DNA of 64,000 nt from Weissella paramesenteroides ATCC 33313 (GCF_000160575.1 NZ_GG697129.1:447167-511166), one strand, 5' to 3'; numbered from the stretch's first letter, positions 27,137 through 36,138 are shown. The notes: generated from the letters alone by a model not told the origin. A program made the numbers and translations.

Positions 27137-27782
27137 CAGCTACACCCCCTCGATTACGGATTGCCATAATGAGCGCTGGTAACAATGAAATAACGATGAT
27201 TGCGATCATAATCAATTCAAAATGCGCTTTAACAATGGCAATATTACCAAAGAAATAGCCTGCACCAACTGCAACTGCCACCCATGTCACACCACCTAAA
27301 ATGTTATACTTCGCAAAATCACGATATTTCATGTGGCTAACACCCGCTGTAAACGGGATGATGGTTCTAATAATTGGTATAAACCGTCCTAAAAAGATGG
27401 CTGGCTTACCATGGCGAGCAAAAAAGATTTCTGATTGTCTTAAATATTTTGGCTTAATAAACCGACGTAATCTCTCATTACGCATAATGTATGCGCCAAA
27501 ATGTTCACCAATTTCAAAATTCAAAGAATCACCAATGACCGCAGCGATACTAAGCGCTAGCAACAGTATCCAAACATTCAAGGAATGATTGCTCATTGCG
27601 GCAAGTGAACCACATAAGAACAATAGCGAATCACCTGGTAAAAAGGGCAATATCACAATACCGGTTTCAATAAAAATCAATGCAAATAGACCAATATAAA
27701 TCAAACTACCATATTGGCTAATTAAACCTGGCAAAAGTTGATTTAAATTTGGTACCAGGCTTGTAATTAAAAAGACAGACAT
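27126..27782 (-). CDS. DedA family membrane protein
   Basis: 218 residues. Key DedA features are FIETGIVILPFLPGDSLLF, the amphipathic re-entrant region EIGEHFGAYI, and RFIPIIRTIIPFTAGVSHM with conserved arginines. DedA proteins include undecaprenyl-phosphate flippases, so here it could recycle carrier or act in donor translocation for the downstream GT2/GT-C pair (inference). It is first in the operon, with an AGGAGAAGGTAT-ATG start. Confidence 0.87.
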   Translation of the reverse strand: MSVFLITSLVPNLNQLLPGLISQYGSLIYIGLFALIFIETGIVILPFLPGDSLLFLCGSLAAMSNHSLNVWILLLALSIAAVIGDSLNFEIGEHFGAYIMRNERLRRFIKPKYLRQSEIFFARHGKPAIFLGRFIPIIRTIIPFTAGVSHMKYRDFAKYNILGGVTWVAVAVGAGYFFGNIAIVKAHFELIMIAIIVISLLPALIMAIRNRGGVADDE

Positions 27783-27863
27783 ATACCTTCTCCTTTAAGT
27801 CTAACTAACTCAGTTATCAATATTTAAAGGATAAACAACTTTGGTGCAGCGTCCTATCTACAG

Positions 27864-27897
27864 AAAATAAATCAAAAATGAATTTTTTTCAGATTTA
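27864..27897 (+). repeat. 34-nt element, copy 1 (upstream of the DedA operon)
   Basis: Matches the element at 30230-30263 at 31 of 34 positions in the same orientation. The shared core is AATTTTTTTCAGATTTA. It lies 82 nt before the DedA start. Candidate response-regulator operator. Confidence 0.6.
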
Positions 27898-27960
27898 GTC
27901 AGTTAAACACCACTAACACAACATCTATTTCTGAATAAAATTCATATTTATCGATTGCAC

Positions 27961-27995
27961 AAAAAAAGTTTCTCAAAAAATTGAGAAACTTTTTA
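27961..27995 (-). terminator. Histidine kinase terminator (bidirectional)
   Basis: AAAAAGTTTCTCA/TGAGAAACTTTTT perfect stem with 6-nt loop. Confidence 0.85.
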
Positions 27996-28002
27996 TCAAT
28001 TA

Positions 28003-29376
28003 TCATGTGGTATGCGCAGGTATCGTCAATATAAAAACACTGCCTTGTGGATGATTATCTTTAACTTGAATGGTCCCGCCCATCAATTTAATCAGTTGAT
28101 CTGCAATTGCCAACCCTAATCCGGTCCCCTTTACCGAACCACGAACTTCTGCACTACGATAAAACCGTTCAAAGATATGTGCTTTATCTTCATTACTGAT
28201 ACCTTGGCCTTGATCTTTAATCGTAATGACATAATTCTCCTGTGCATTTGTTTCAAGTTGGATTTCAATCGTACTATCTTCAGGTGAATATTTTGATGCA
28301 TTCGTCAGCAAACTATTTAAAATTTGATCAATCGCATTTGCATTCCCAACCATATGTACATCTGGTTTAATGGTCATTATAAACTTCTGTGGGAACGTGT
28401 TATTAAGACTTTGAACGGTATTTGCAATCATGTTACTTAAATCAATATCGTGCACATCCAATACCAACTGATCTGCCCGTGACAATGCCAGTAATTCATC
28501 AATCAATTGTTGCATTTGTCGTGATTCATCTGTGATATAGCGCACAGATTTCTCAATAATTTCCGGATGATCCTTACCGTGACGTTCAATCAATTGCGCA
28601 TGACTTCTGATTGTCGCAATCGGCGTTCGTAACTCATGTGCTGCATTCATCACAAATAACTTTTGTTGTTCTTGTCGCTTGTTAAGCATCACCAATAACT
28701 CATTGAAATTCGTTGCTAAATCGGTAACCTCTGTTGGCTGTTCAGGAACTGGCAACCTCATTGAACCTGGTTCTTCGGCAGACGCAATAATTTTTGTATT
28801 CTGTGAAAGATTGACTATAGGATCTGTTAGATGTTTTGTTAAACGGCGAATATATAATGGCATAATGATTAGTGTTACGCCTAAAAGGATTGCTGTTACT
28901 AAAATCACGCGTAATAATATTTCAAGCTGCGAATGCATACTTTGCCAAAGCGTGTAGTAAATGCCCTTGGCGTGTGCTACACGATGATATAAAAAGCCAA
29001 AATCTGGTCGATAGTAGAGATGTGAAATAAACGGTATTTTGATCGGTTTAATCTGTAAAATATGCTCTGTATTTGGCGAAAAATAGCGTGCATTGTCATC
29101 GTCCTTTTGTAAATTATGTATATAAACAAAACTGGCACTAGTATCCAATGTGTTATTACGACGCCATTCCTGCCAATCATCATCACCATCAATATATGTT
29201 TTTTCCAGACTAGTGGTAATTTGGTTGGTCGTCTGATGAACTTCTTCCAGTAGTTGGTGGCCAACGGCAATAATAATGCACACACCTAAGGAAACGGTCA
29301 ATATCGTCACCATTGTAATTAAGTTACGTAGCATAATCGATGAACTCGATTGCTGTCGTTTTCTACGATTTGTCAT
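28003..29376 (-). CDS. Sensor histidine kinase (HAMP-HisKA-HATPase)
   Basis: 457 residues. A transmembrane helix at about 15-40, an extracellular sensor of about 105 residues, a second helix at about 150-175 and a HAMP linker come first. The dimerisation helix carries phospho-histidine NAAHELRTPIATIR (about 250). The ATPase has the N-box region LLTNASKYSP, DQGQGIS and GTGLGLAI. It follows the response regulator by 5 nt. The signal is unknown. The flanking protease and lipid-carrier glycosylation genes suggest envelope stress or surface modification. Confidence 0.92.
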   Translation of the reverse strand: MTNRRKRQQSSSSIMLRNLITMVTILTVSLGVCIIIAVGHQLLEEVHQTTNQITTSLEKTYIDGDDDWQEWRRNNTLDTSASFVYIHNLQKDDDNARYFSPNTEHILQIKPIKIPFISHLYYRPDFGFLYHRVAHAKGIYYTLWQSMHSQLEILLRVILVTAILLGVTLIIMPLYIRRLTKHLTDPIVNLSQNTKIIASAEEPGSMRLPVPEQPTEVTDLATNFNELLVMLNKRQEQQKLFVMNAAHELRTPIATIRSHAQLIERHGKDHPEIIEKSVRYITDESRQMQQLIDELLALSRADQLVLDVHDIDLSNMIANTVQSLNNTFPQKFIMTIKPDVHMVGNANAIDQILNSLLTNASKYSPEDSTIEIQLETNAQENYVITIKDQGQGISNEDKAHIFERFYRSAEVRGSVKGTGLGLAIADQLIKLMGGTIQVKDNHPQGSVFILTIPAHTT

Positions 29377-29381
29377 CGGCT

Positions 29382-30083
29382 TTACCTATCTTGTACATTT
29401 TGTGACAACATGTAACCAACACCACGTACAGTATGAATTAATTTTTGATTACTTGGATCAGCATCAATTTTTGATCGTAAATTTCTAACGTAAACATCTA
29501 AAATATTGGGTTGCCCTTCAAAATCAACCCCCCAGACTTCATCCAACAATCCATCACGAGAACAAGCCTCATCTTCGTTCATAACAAGGACGACAAGTAA
29601 TTCATACTCTCGCTGCGTTAATGGAATAATTTTATTATGACGGGACACCCGCTTTGTGGTTGTATCAACTGTTAAATCACCAACTGTATATATTTTGGCC
29701 TGATGATCTGTTTTTTGACTATGTCTTAAACTAACTTCAATTCGGGCCAATAATTCTTCTACTTCAAAAGGTTTGGTCATATAGTCATCTGCACCACCAG
29801 TCAAACCGGCTACCTTATCACCAATATAATCACGGGCGGTTAACATAATCACTGGCATTTGACTATGTTTCCTAATTCTTCGTAACACACTGAATCCATC
29901 TAGTTTTGGTAACATCCAATCTAAAATAATCAAATTTAATTCCTGTTCGTGCTCATGGAATAAATCCAATGCTTCTTGACCATCCTTTGCCCAAATTACA
30001 ACCATATCTTCCAATTCGAGTTCCGTCTTTAAAGAATCTGCTAGTCCTTCCTCATCTTCAACCAGTAAAATTTTTGTTTTCAC
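29382..30083 (-). CDS. OmpR-family response regulator
   Basis: 233 residues. The receiver domain has acidic pocket VEDEEG, phospho-Asp IILDWMLPKLDG, LTARD and the switch lysine TKPFEVEELLARI. The C-terminal winged helix contains LTQREYELLVVL and VRNLRSKI...VRGVGYML. The start is GTG at 30083 with GGAGG at 6-nt spacing. It is ArlR/PhoP-like in type, but orthology is not claimed. Probable targets are the neighbouring promoters carrying the 34-nt element. Confidence 0.92.
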   Translation of the reverse strand: MKTKILLVEDEEGLADSLKTELELEDMVVIWAKDGQEALDLFHEHEQELNLIILDWMLPKLDGFSVLRRIRKHSQMPVIMLTARDYIGDKVAGLTGGADDYMTKPFEVEELLARIEVSLRHSQKTDHQAKIYTVGDLTVDTTTKRVSRHNKIIPLTQREYELLVVLVMNEDEACSRDGLLDEVWGVDFEGQPNILDVYVRNLRSKIDADPSNQKLIHTVRGVGYMLSQNVQDR

Positions 30084-30229
30084 GATTTGCCTCCAATTAT
30101 ATTAGTCAACACAAGCGTTATTTTTGTATTATAGTACGCCCTGTTCTAAAACACATGACATAAATGCTGATACCAAATTATTTACTTTTTAAAAAGATAA
30201 ACTAAACGAGTTAAGTATGCCACTAGACA

Positions 30230-30263
30230 AAAATAAATGAAAACTAAATTTTTTTCAGATTTA
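30230..30263 (+). repeat. 34-nt element, copy 2 (between the TCS and protease genes)
   Basis: Second copy of the 27864-27897 element (31/34 identical, same strand). It lies 147 nt upstream of the response-regulator start and 90 nt before the divergent protease start. An additional dyad TGTCAA-N8-TTGACA is at 30319-30338, close to the protease ribosome site. Confidence 0.6.
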
Positions 30264-30352
30264 TCGACTATAAGGTAATTCTTAACTTCATATGTTAACA
30301 TGCGTTATGGTCTGGGAGTGTCAATTCTTAGTTTGACAGAAAGGAGTCAACA

Positions 30353-31030
30353 TTGAAATTTTTAAAAGGTATCATTTTAATCGTTGTCGCTGTTTTTGTC
30401 TATAACTGGGCTAAAACGCCAACTGTTAGTCAACAAATTAACAATCAACTAGTCACTTTAACAACTGATTTAAAAACCTGGTCAGAAAAAATTCCTTTCT
30501 TAGTTGATAGTAAAACCGAGACGCATTCTGACTCTCAGAGTTCAACATCAACTGACAATTCTGGCCTAGAGTCTATCGTTATCAATAAGAAATTATCAAA
30601 TACATACACCTACTATTTTGATAATAACGTTCCATCAGAAACTCGCCAAATATTCTTACAGGCAATTGCTGTGTACAATCAGACGGGTATCGTTAAACTA
30701 ACTGCTGAAAAACAAAACGAATCAAAAAACACTTTACGCCTTGGCATTTACAATAAAACAGCCAGTGATGCCAACAATATGCAAGAACTAGGCATCGGTG
30801 GGCCAAAAATTTATTCACAATATGGTCTAATTAGATCTGATTACAACCATGGTAAAGCGACACTTAACACTGCTTACCCAGCAAGGCTCTCTGCCGCTAT
30901 TCATGAAATTGGCCATGCGCTTGGGCTAGATCACACCCAAAATAAAGACTCCGTGATGTATCCTGTTGATCAAGGTAAAACAACCTTATCTGCACAAGAT
31001 GTGGCCAATCTGAAAAAAATTTATCAATAA
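30353..31030 (+). CDS. Membrane-anchored/secreted matrixin-like (M10) metalloprotease
   Basis: 225 residues. An N-terminal hydrophobic helix (about 4-20) without a clear cleavage site is followed by a Ser/Thr/Asp-rich linker (about 55-75) and the protease domain. The zinc site is HEIGHALGLDH, with Met-turn SVMYP about 10 residues on, the metzincin arrangement. The start is TTG at 30353, fixed by AAAGGAG at 6-nt spacing. It is divergent from the two-component genes. The likely role is an extracytoplasmic protease; its substrate is unknown. There is no propeptide cysteine switch. Confidence 0.85.
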   Translation: MKFLKGIILIVVAVFVYNWAKTPTVSQQINNQLVTLTTDLKTWSEKIPFLVDSKTETHSDSQSSTSTDNSGLESIVINKKLSNTYTYYFDNNVPSETRQIFLQAIAVYNQTGIVKLTAEKQNESKNTLRLGIYNKTASDANNMQELGIGGPKIYSQYGLIRSDYNHGKATLNTAYPARLSAAIHEIGHALGLDHTQNKDSVMYPVDQGKTTLSAQDVANLKKIYQ

Positions 31031-31055
31031 TATAACTAACAGTGGGTTATATTAT

Positions 31056-31071
31056 TGTTTCACATGGAACA
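31056..31071. other. parS-like site
   Basis: Read on the minus strand, TGTTCCATGTGAAACA differs from TGTTNCACGTGAAACA at one position. Confidence 0.6.
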
Positions 31072-31079
31072 TACATGAT

Positions 31080-31114
31080 AAAAAAGCTGAGGCGTAAATG
31101 CCCCAGCTTTTTTT
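31080..31114. terminator. Bidirectional terminator between protease and SDR genes
   Basis: AAAAAGCTGaGGC/GCCcCAGCTTTTT stem with a 6-nt loop and T-runs in both directions. Confidence 0.85.
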
Positions 31115-31127
31115 GAATACTACCCAT

Positions 31128-31997
31128 TTATCCACCTGTCACATAAACGGTTTCACCTGTCACATAAGTCGCATCCGCCGAAGCTAAATACACATAGGCG
31201 CCTGCAACTTCTACTGGCTGACCTGGTCGACCCATTGCTGTATTTTTACCAAGCTCAGGAATCTTTTCTTGTGGTTGCCCACCTGCAATCTGTAAAGGTG
31301 TCCAAATTGGTCCAGGTGCCACACAGTTTACACGAATATGTCTCGGTGCCAGTTGTTTTGCCAAGCTCTCAGTTATATTACGAATAGCTGCTTTGGTACT
31401 GGCATAATCAACTAAATATGGCAGAGGCTTCTTAGCTTGTACTGAGCTTGTTGTAATAATGCTACCATTTTCATTCAGATGTGGTAATGCTGCCTTAATT
31501 AACCAAATGATGCTAAAAACATTCGTTGTATAGGTATCAACTAATTGATCTGTTGATAAATCTTCAATATTGAATACAGCATGTTGCTTACCTGCTACGA
31601 GTACCAAAATATCAAAATCACCAAAAAAGGATACCGCATGTGCAACCAATTCTTGACTAAAAGATTCCTCTCTAAGATCACCAGGCACTAGTAAAATACG
31701 ACGGCCCAATTTGTTCACACTCTCTTTAACATCTTGCGCATCGGACTCTTCCTCTGGCAAATAATTTAAAACGACATCAGCACCTTCATGAGCATATGCA
31801 ATCGCCACTGACCGACCAATTCCTGAATCACCACCTGTAATCAATGCCCTTTTATCCTGCAAGCGATTATGACCAATATAGCTCTTACTACCATCATCTG
31901 GAATGGGAATCATCTTGCTTTGTAACCCTGATCCAGATTGTTCTTGTTTAGGCAAGTCATTTCGTCCACTATCAGTTTCATTCATACCTTTTGTCAT
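31128..31997 (-). CDS. Short-chain dehydrogenase/reductase (YhdF/general-stress type)
   Basis: 289 residues. A polar N-terminal extension (about 45 residues, ending SKSYIGHNRLQDKRALITGG) precedes a classical SDR domain with ITGGDSGIGRSVA for NAD(P), the catalytic serine in TTSSVQ, and YASTKAA (YxxxK). The extended N-terminus is typical of the YhdF/YdaD group of stress-associated SDRs. The substrate is unknown. The start at 31997 follows AGGAGGTTTGCCG. No partner genes nearby. Confidence 0.88.
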   Translation of the reverse strand: MTKGMNETDSGRNDLPKQEQSGSGLQSKMIPIPDDGSKSYIGHNRLQDKRALITGGDSGIGRSVAIAYAHEGADVVLNYLPEEESDAQDVKESVNKLGRRILLVPGDLREESFSQELVAHAVSFFGDFDILVLVAGKQHAVFNIEDLSTDQLVDTYTTNVFSIIWLIKAALPHLNENGSIITTSSVQAKKPLPYLVDYASTKAAIRNITESLAKQLAPRHIRVNCVAPGPIWTPLQIAGGQPQEKIPELGKNTAMGRPGQPVEVAGAYVYLASADATYVTGETVYVTGG

Positions 31998-32123
31998 CGG
32001 CAAACCTCCTGACAAATATTCTGAAAAATAAGCAACATTATTTTTTTCTTAATCACTAATTATATGCACCTTATCATTTTCAATATCAAACATCAAAATT
32101 TCGGATTTTACAAGCTGAAATAG

Positions 32124-32879
32124 TTAGTTTGCATAATGCTGAATAATGTTATTTAAAGCTTCTGCACTGCCAATGTCATTTCTATCGTAATAACTTTTAA
32201 ATCTGTCATCTCCAACATACATTTCACCAATTCCCTTGTGGATGTCTGATGAATAATTGGGTAATGTGTAACTCAACCATTGTTTGTGCAGATTAAATAT
32301 TTCTTGTGCTAATTCATTATTAACATCTACCTGTGTAAGATATATTTTTAGTTTATGAAAAAGTAATTCTTCCGTTGATTTCATATCTTCTAAATCAACT
32401 TCTGTTAATTGCAAAAATTTCCTGTTAGCTGCTTTAACTTCATCTTCACCATATTTTTCTCGAATTTCTTCACCATACTGTTGCTCATTTTCTAAAATCT
32501 GTTTTTCTTTAAATGCTGTAAATTTCTCTGTATCTGCCAATTTTATTTCTCCCCGATAATATTTCATTGTCTTTTCTATACTCGCTATTAAATTTTCAAT
32601 CCGTACTTTTTTCATCAGAAGTTTTTGATAATGTTCTGTCAAAGCACGTTCGACACTGAAATTTGGTTGATCTAAAATCAATTTAATATCTTCTAATTTT
32701 ATGTTTAATTCTCGGTAGAATAAGATTTGTTGTAGTCTATTAATTTCTTTTTCACCGTAAAATCGATAACCAGACTCATTAGTTTGTGCCGGTTTTAATA
32801 GCGAAATTTCATCATAATATCGTAAAGTGCGAGTACTAACGCCCGATATTTCAGCTATTTTTTTAATCGTATATAACAT
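32124..32879 (-). CDS. MerR-family activator with TipAS effector domain
   Basis: 251 residues. The N-terminal MerR HTH (about 1-70) has IAEISGVSTRTLRYYDEI and SGYRFYGEKE. A coiled-coil helix follows, and then a C-terminal TipAS domain (about 130-250), which in TipAL/Mta-type regulators binds drugs or lipophilic ligands. There is no obvious drug-resistance gene next to it, but the promoter just upstream has the 19-bp spacer expected for autoregulation by a MerR protein. Confidence 0.88.
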   Translation of the reverse strand: MLYTIKKIAEISGVSTRTLRYYDEISLLKPAQTNESGYRFYGEKEINRLQQILFYRELNIKLEDIKLILDQPNFSVERALTEHYQKLLMKKVRIENLIASIEKTMKYYRGEIKLADTEKFTAFKEKQILENEQQYGEEIREKYGEDEVKAANRKFLQLTEVDLEDMKSTEELLFHKLKIYLTQVDVNNELAQEIFNLHKQWLSYTLPNYSSDIHKGIGEMYVGDDRFKSYYDRNDIGSAEALNNIIQHYAN

Positions 32880-32909
32880 ATGTTATTCCCTTCCTTTCAT
32901 CATAAATAC

Positions 32910-32940
32910 ATGATAAGGGTTAACGTAACGTGAAGGTCAA
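32910..32940 (-). promoter_or_regulatory. MerR-type promoter with 19-bp spacer
   Basis: TTGACC (32935-32940) and TATCAT (32910-32915) on the minus strand are separated by 19 bp containing TTCACGTTACGTTAA. The overlong spacer over an ACGT-N-ACGT core is typical of MerR-activated promoters. Confidence 0.7.
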
Positions 32941-32943
32941 CTA

Positions 32944-32980
32944 AAAAAGGTTGGAACATCTTCTTTTGTCCCAACCTCTA
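32944..32980 (-). terminator. niaP terminator (GTTGGGACA family)
   Basis: AGGTTGGGACAA pairs with TTGTTCCAACCT-type sequence (one mismatch), followed by TTTTTT on the minus strand. Confidence 0.85.
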
Positions 32981-32998
32981 GCTTCAAAATATTTTCAA

Positions 32999-34189
32999 TT
33001 ATTCAATCGAAGTACCACGAGTTTCTTTACCCATAGCCAAAATCACAATAATCGCAATAACCAAAGCAACACTGAAAATACTAAATATATGTGCAAATGT
33101 AAAATGTAAACTCAAAAAGAAACCAATTGATAGTGGTCCTAAAATACCACCTAAACGACCAAATCCTTCAGCAGCACCATTAGCTGTTGCTCTAATAGAT
33201 GTTGGATATAATTCAGGCGAGTAAGCATACATAGCTCCCCAAGCGCCTAGATTGAAAAATGATAGTAGCATCCCCGATATCATAATCATCGTTAAACTAG
33301 ACGAAAAGCCAAATACTGTTGCAAAAATTGCCGTTCCTGCTAAAAATGAAGCAATCACTGGCTTGCGACCCCACTTTTCAACTAACCAAGCCGAAGTAAA
33401 GTATCCTGGCAATTGCGCTAGTGTCATAATCACAACATACCCAAAACTATTGACCATGCTAAATCCCTTACCGACTAACACACTTGGTAGCCATAGGAAA
33501 ATACCATAATAAGAAAACATAATCATAAACCAGGCAATCCAAAGCATAATCGTTTGTTGACGATGTTCTTTATGGAACAATTGCGCTAATTTTTCACCAA
33601 TTGATGCCTTAGAACTTTGTGAAAGATTGTTTTTCTGACGATCACTAGGTAAATGACGTCGCAGAACTAACACATAAAATGCTGTCAGCGCTGAAACAAC
33701 TAATGTTATTCGCCAACCAAATTTTGGCATGACAAAGTAAGCTAACAAACTAGCAATTAACCAGCCAATGGCCCAGAAACTTTCCAATAGTACAATAATC
33801 CGACCACGTCGCTCTTTAGGTACGCTTTCTGATACAAGCGTGGATGCAACTGGTAGTTCACCACCTAATCCAACACCAACAAAAAAACGTAAAATAATAA
33901 AACTAACAAATCCCACTGTTAAAGCAGATAATCCTGTCGCAATTGAAAAAATCAATAATGTTGCCATTAACATCATCTTACGACCCTTTTGATCTGCTAA
34001 AGCCCCAAATGTTAAGGCACCAACTGCAAGGCCAATCGAATTAACTGATCCAATCCAACCAACTTGTACCGAAGATAGTTGCCATTCTTGTTGAATCGCA
34101 ACCAAAATAAATGATAATAAACCAACATCCATGGCATCAAATAGCCATGCCAACCCCGTAACTGTTAACAGTTTCCGTATCTTACTCAT
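32999..34189 (-). CDS. niaP: Niacin transporter of the MFS, NiaP
   Basis: 396 residues, 12 helices. The N-terminus LTVTGLAWLFDAMDVGLLSF and the signature RFFVGVGLGGELPVASTLVSE closely resemble Bacillus NiaP (YceI). It imports nicotinate/nicotinamide. A NiaR-type operator lies between it and its promoter, and the niaR gene is directly upstream. I start at the ATG 34189 (MSKIRK); the TTG at 34201 adds four residues without support. Confidence 0.9.
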   Translation of the reverse strand: MSKIRKLLTVTGLAWLFDAMDVGLLSFILVAIQQEWQLSSVQVGWIGSVNSIGLAVGALTFGALADQKGRKMMLMATLLIFSIATGLSALTVGFVSFIILRFFVGVGLGGELPVASTLVSESVPKERRGRIIVLLESFWAIGWLIASLLAYFVMPKFGWRITLVVSALTAFYVLVLRRHLPSDRQKNNLSQSSKASIGEKLAQLFHKEHRQQTIMLWIAWFMIMFSYYGIFLWLPSVLVGKGFSMVNSFGYVVIMTLAQLPGYFTSAWLVEKWGRKPVIASFLAGTAIFATVFGFSSSLTMIMISGMLLSFFNLGAWGAMYAYSPELYPTSIRATANGAAEGFGRLGGILGPLSIGFFLSLHFTFAHIFSIFSVALVIAIIVILAMGKETRGTSIE

Positions 34190-34235
34190 AACGTTCCACA
34201 ATACTGATTAATGTACAACCAGTCTACTCCCATCT

Positions 34236-34292
34236 AGGTGTCTTGACACCTTTCAATGGTTAAATCATAGCAACGTGGGGGTGTCTTGTCAA
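34236..34292 (-). promoter_or_regulatory. niaP promoter with NiaR operators
   Basis: Promoter TTGACA (34287-34292) and TATGAT (34264-34269), 17-bp spacing on the minus strand. The perfect dyad AGGTGT-CTTG-ACACCT (34236-34251) sits just downstream of the start site. A second imperfect copy GGTGTCTTGTCAACC overlaps the -35. Both resemble the NiaR box containing GTGTCTTGACAC. Confidence 0.85.
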
Positions 34293-34297
34293 CCTAA

Positions 34298-34807
34298 CTA
34301 ATTTTCATATAAGATGTGTAATTTTCTCAAAGCTGTTTTTGCTTTTTCTAAATCCGCAACTTCTGCATATTCAATTTTGTGCATATGTAGCCCATTTGTT
34401 AGTGTAGATAGTGGTTCACCACTCGTTTGTTTCAAATGATGGATAAATTGCTTCACATCAGCATTAGTTTGAATCGCTAATTCACCCTTTAACAATCCAT
34501 AAACCGGATGATCTACTTGCACATCTGCCACAATGACCCCTGCATCAACTAAGGCAGTAAGTTCTTGTTCAATTTGATCAGCTGTATGTTGTACAACCAA
34601 AATCGTATGATGTGGTTGGTTCATTTGATATCGATATCCTTGTGGCGTTGCAATGATTTGCTCGCCTCTTGCTCGCAACAAAGCAATATCACCCACGATC
34701 GTCTGGCGTGAAACATTAAATTGTTTGGCAAATTTATTTGCACTAATAACTGTATCAGGATTACTTAGCGCTGCTTTAATTGCTTCCTGTCGTTGAATAC
34801 CAGTCAT
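34298..34807 (-). CDS. niaR: Nicotinate-responsive repressor NiaR (HTH plus 3H domain)
   Basis: 169 residues. The N-terminal winged helix (about 1-65) has ANKFAKQFNVSRQTIVGDIALLRARG. The C-terminal 3H domain shows the three conserved histidines (in QVDHPVYG, FIHHLK and LHMHKIEY), which bind metal and nicotinic acid. It represses niacin uptake or salvage when the vitamin is sufficient. It is adjacent to niaP and to two operator copies. Ribosome site AAAGGGG. Confidence 0.92.
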   Translation of the reverse strand: MTGIQRQEAIKAALSNPDTVISANKFAKQFNVSRQTIVGDIALLRARGEQIIATPQGYRYQMNQPHHTILVVQHTADQIEQELTALVDAGVIVADVQVDHPVYGLLKGELAIQTNADVKQFIHHLKQTSGEPLSTLTNGLHMHKIEYAEVADLEKAKTALRKLHILYEN

Positions 34808-34966
34808 GTCTTTACCCCTTTAATTCTTAATCTCTTACGTATAAATATAACCCGAACAATATGATATGCAAATCATTCTGTTATATTTTTTAAATCTTTA
34901 AATAACAAGCACTAAAAAATGATAGAATGATTAAAAAAAGTTAATATAAATTTGGAGGATACAATT

Positions 34967-36077
34967 ATGGCGGTTATCAATGGTTATGAATTAAGTGAAC
35001 GGGAACAATCTTTAAATGTTATTAATTTACCATCATTGGAAAATTTAGCTAAAGAAATTTTACCAAAAGGTGGCTTTGAATTTATCAGAGGTGGTTCAGA
35101 AGATGAATGGACTTTGCGCGAAAATACAATCGCTTTCGACCGGGTTCAAATTCTTCCACATGTATTATCAAATATTAGCGAACCAGAAACCAAAACTAGT
35201 ATCTTCGGTTTGCAGTTGGATACACCACTTGTCATGGCACCAGCGGCAGCACAAGGTATTGCACATATTCGTGGCGAAGCCGCAACGGCAGAAGGTATGG
35301 CCGCTACCGGATCACTAATGACACAAAGTACATACTCATCAAAACTAATTGCGGATGCTGCTGCCGCAGGACATGGTGCGCCTCAATTTTTTCAACTATA
35401 TCTTAGCCAAGATAACGATCTCAATAAATTTTTATTAGATAAAGCCAAAGAAGCCGGCAGCAAAGCCATCGTCATCACGACCGATCTGACTGCTGAGGGT
35501 TATCGTGAGGCAGACATAGTCAACGATTTTCACTTTCCACTACCCATGGCCAACTTGGAAGATTATCAAGTCGGATTAGGACAATCAGATGCTGGCGTCG
35601 GTCACGGTAAGGATGTGTTCGACAATGAAGCCCATCAAATTGGTGTTTCTGATATAAAACGTATTATTGATTACACTGATTTACCTGTGATTATAAAGGG
35701 TATCCAAACCCCGGAGGATGCCCTACTCGCAATCAGCGCTGGTGCCCAAGGTATTTGGGTTTCTAACCACGGTGGGCGTCAATTAAATGGTGGTCCCGCA
35801 TCATTTGATGTTTTAAAAGGAATTGCCACAGCAGTTAATCATCAAGTGCCAATTATATTTGACGGTGGTGTCCGTCGAGGATCACGTTTTTAAGGCATTA
35901 GCAGCTGGTGCTGATTTAGTTGCCTTGGCTCGTCCAATTATTTACGGTCTAGCCTTAGGTGGTGCTCAAGGCGTAACGGATGTTGTTAATCATTTAAACC
36001 ATGAACTAAAAATTACCATGCAATTAGCTGGTACAAAAACAATCGCCGATATCCAGCACACTCAGTTATTTAAATAA
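34967..36077 (+). pseudogene. FMN-dependent L-lactate oxidase, frameshifted near the C-terminus
   Basis: The reading frame from 34967 gives 306 residues of the alpha-hydroxyacid oxidase family: APAAAQGIAHIRGE, QLYLSQD, VITTDLTAEGYRE, KGIQTPEDA and the catalytic-histidine motif SNHGGRQL. It then breaks at about 35878-35881 (DGGVRRG|SRF stop). The +1 frame continues with DHVFKALAAGADLVALARPI to the normal end at 36077. A 2-nt loss (or 1-nt gain) in CGAGGATCACG explains it: CGA GGN GAT CAC is expected. The product would oxidise lactate to pyruvate with H2O2. GGAGGA precedes the ATG. Confidence 0.88.
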
Positions 36078-36086
36078 TTAAAAAAT

Positions 36087-36138
36087 GAAAGAGCCCTCAA
36101 TCTACCAACTAGAAATCGGTAGCATTGCTGGCTCTTTT
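36087..36138 (+). terminator. Lactate oxidase terminator
   Basis: GAGCC...CTACC pairs with GGTAG...GGCTC, followed by TTTTTT. Confidence 0.8.

Noticed and set aside
35870-35895. Programmed frameshift in the lactate oxidase gene
   Set aside because: No slippery heptamer or downstream structure; family members are not frameshifted.
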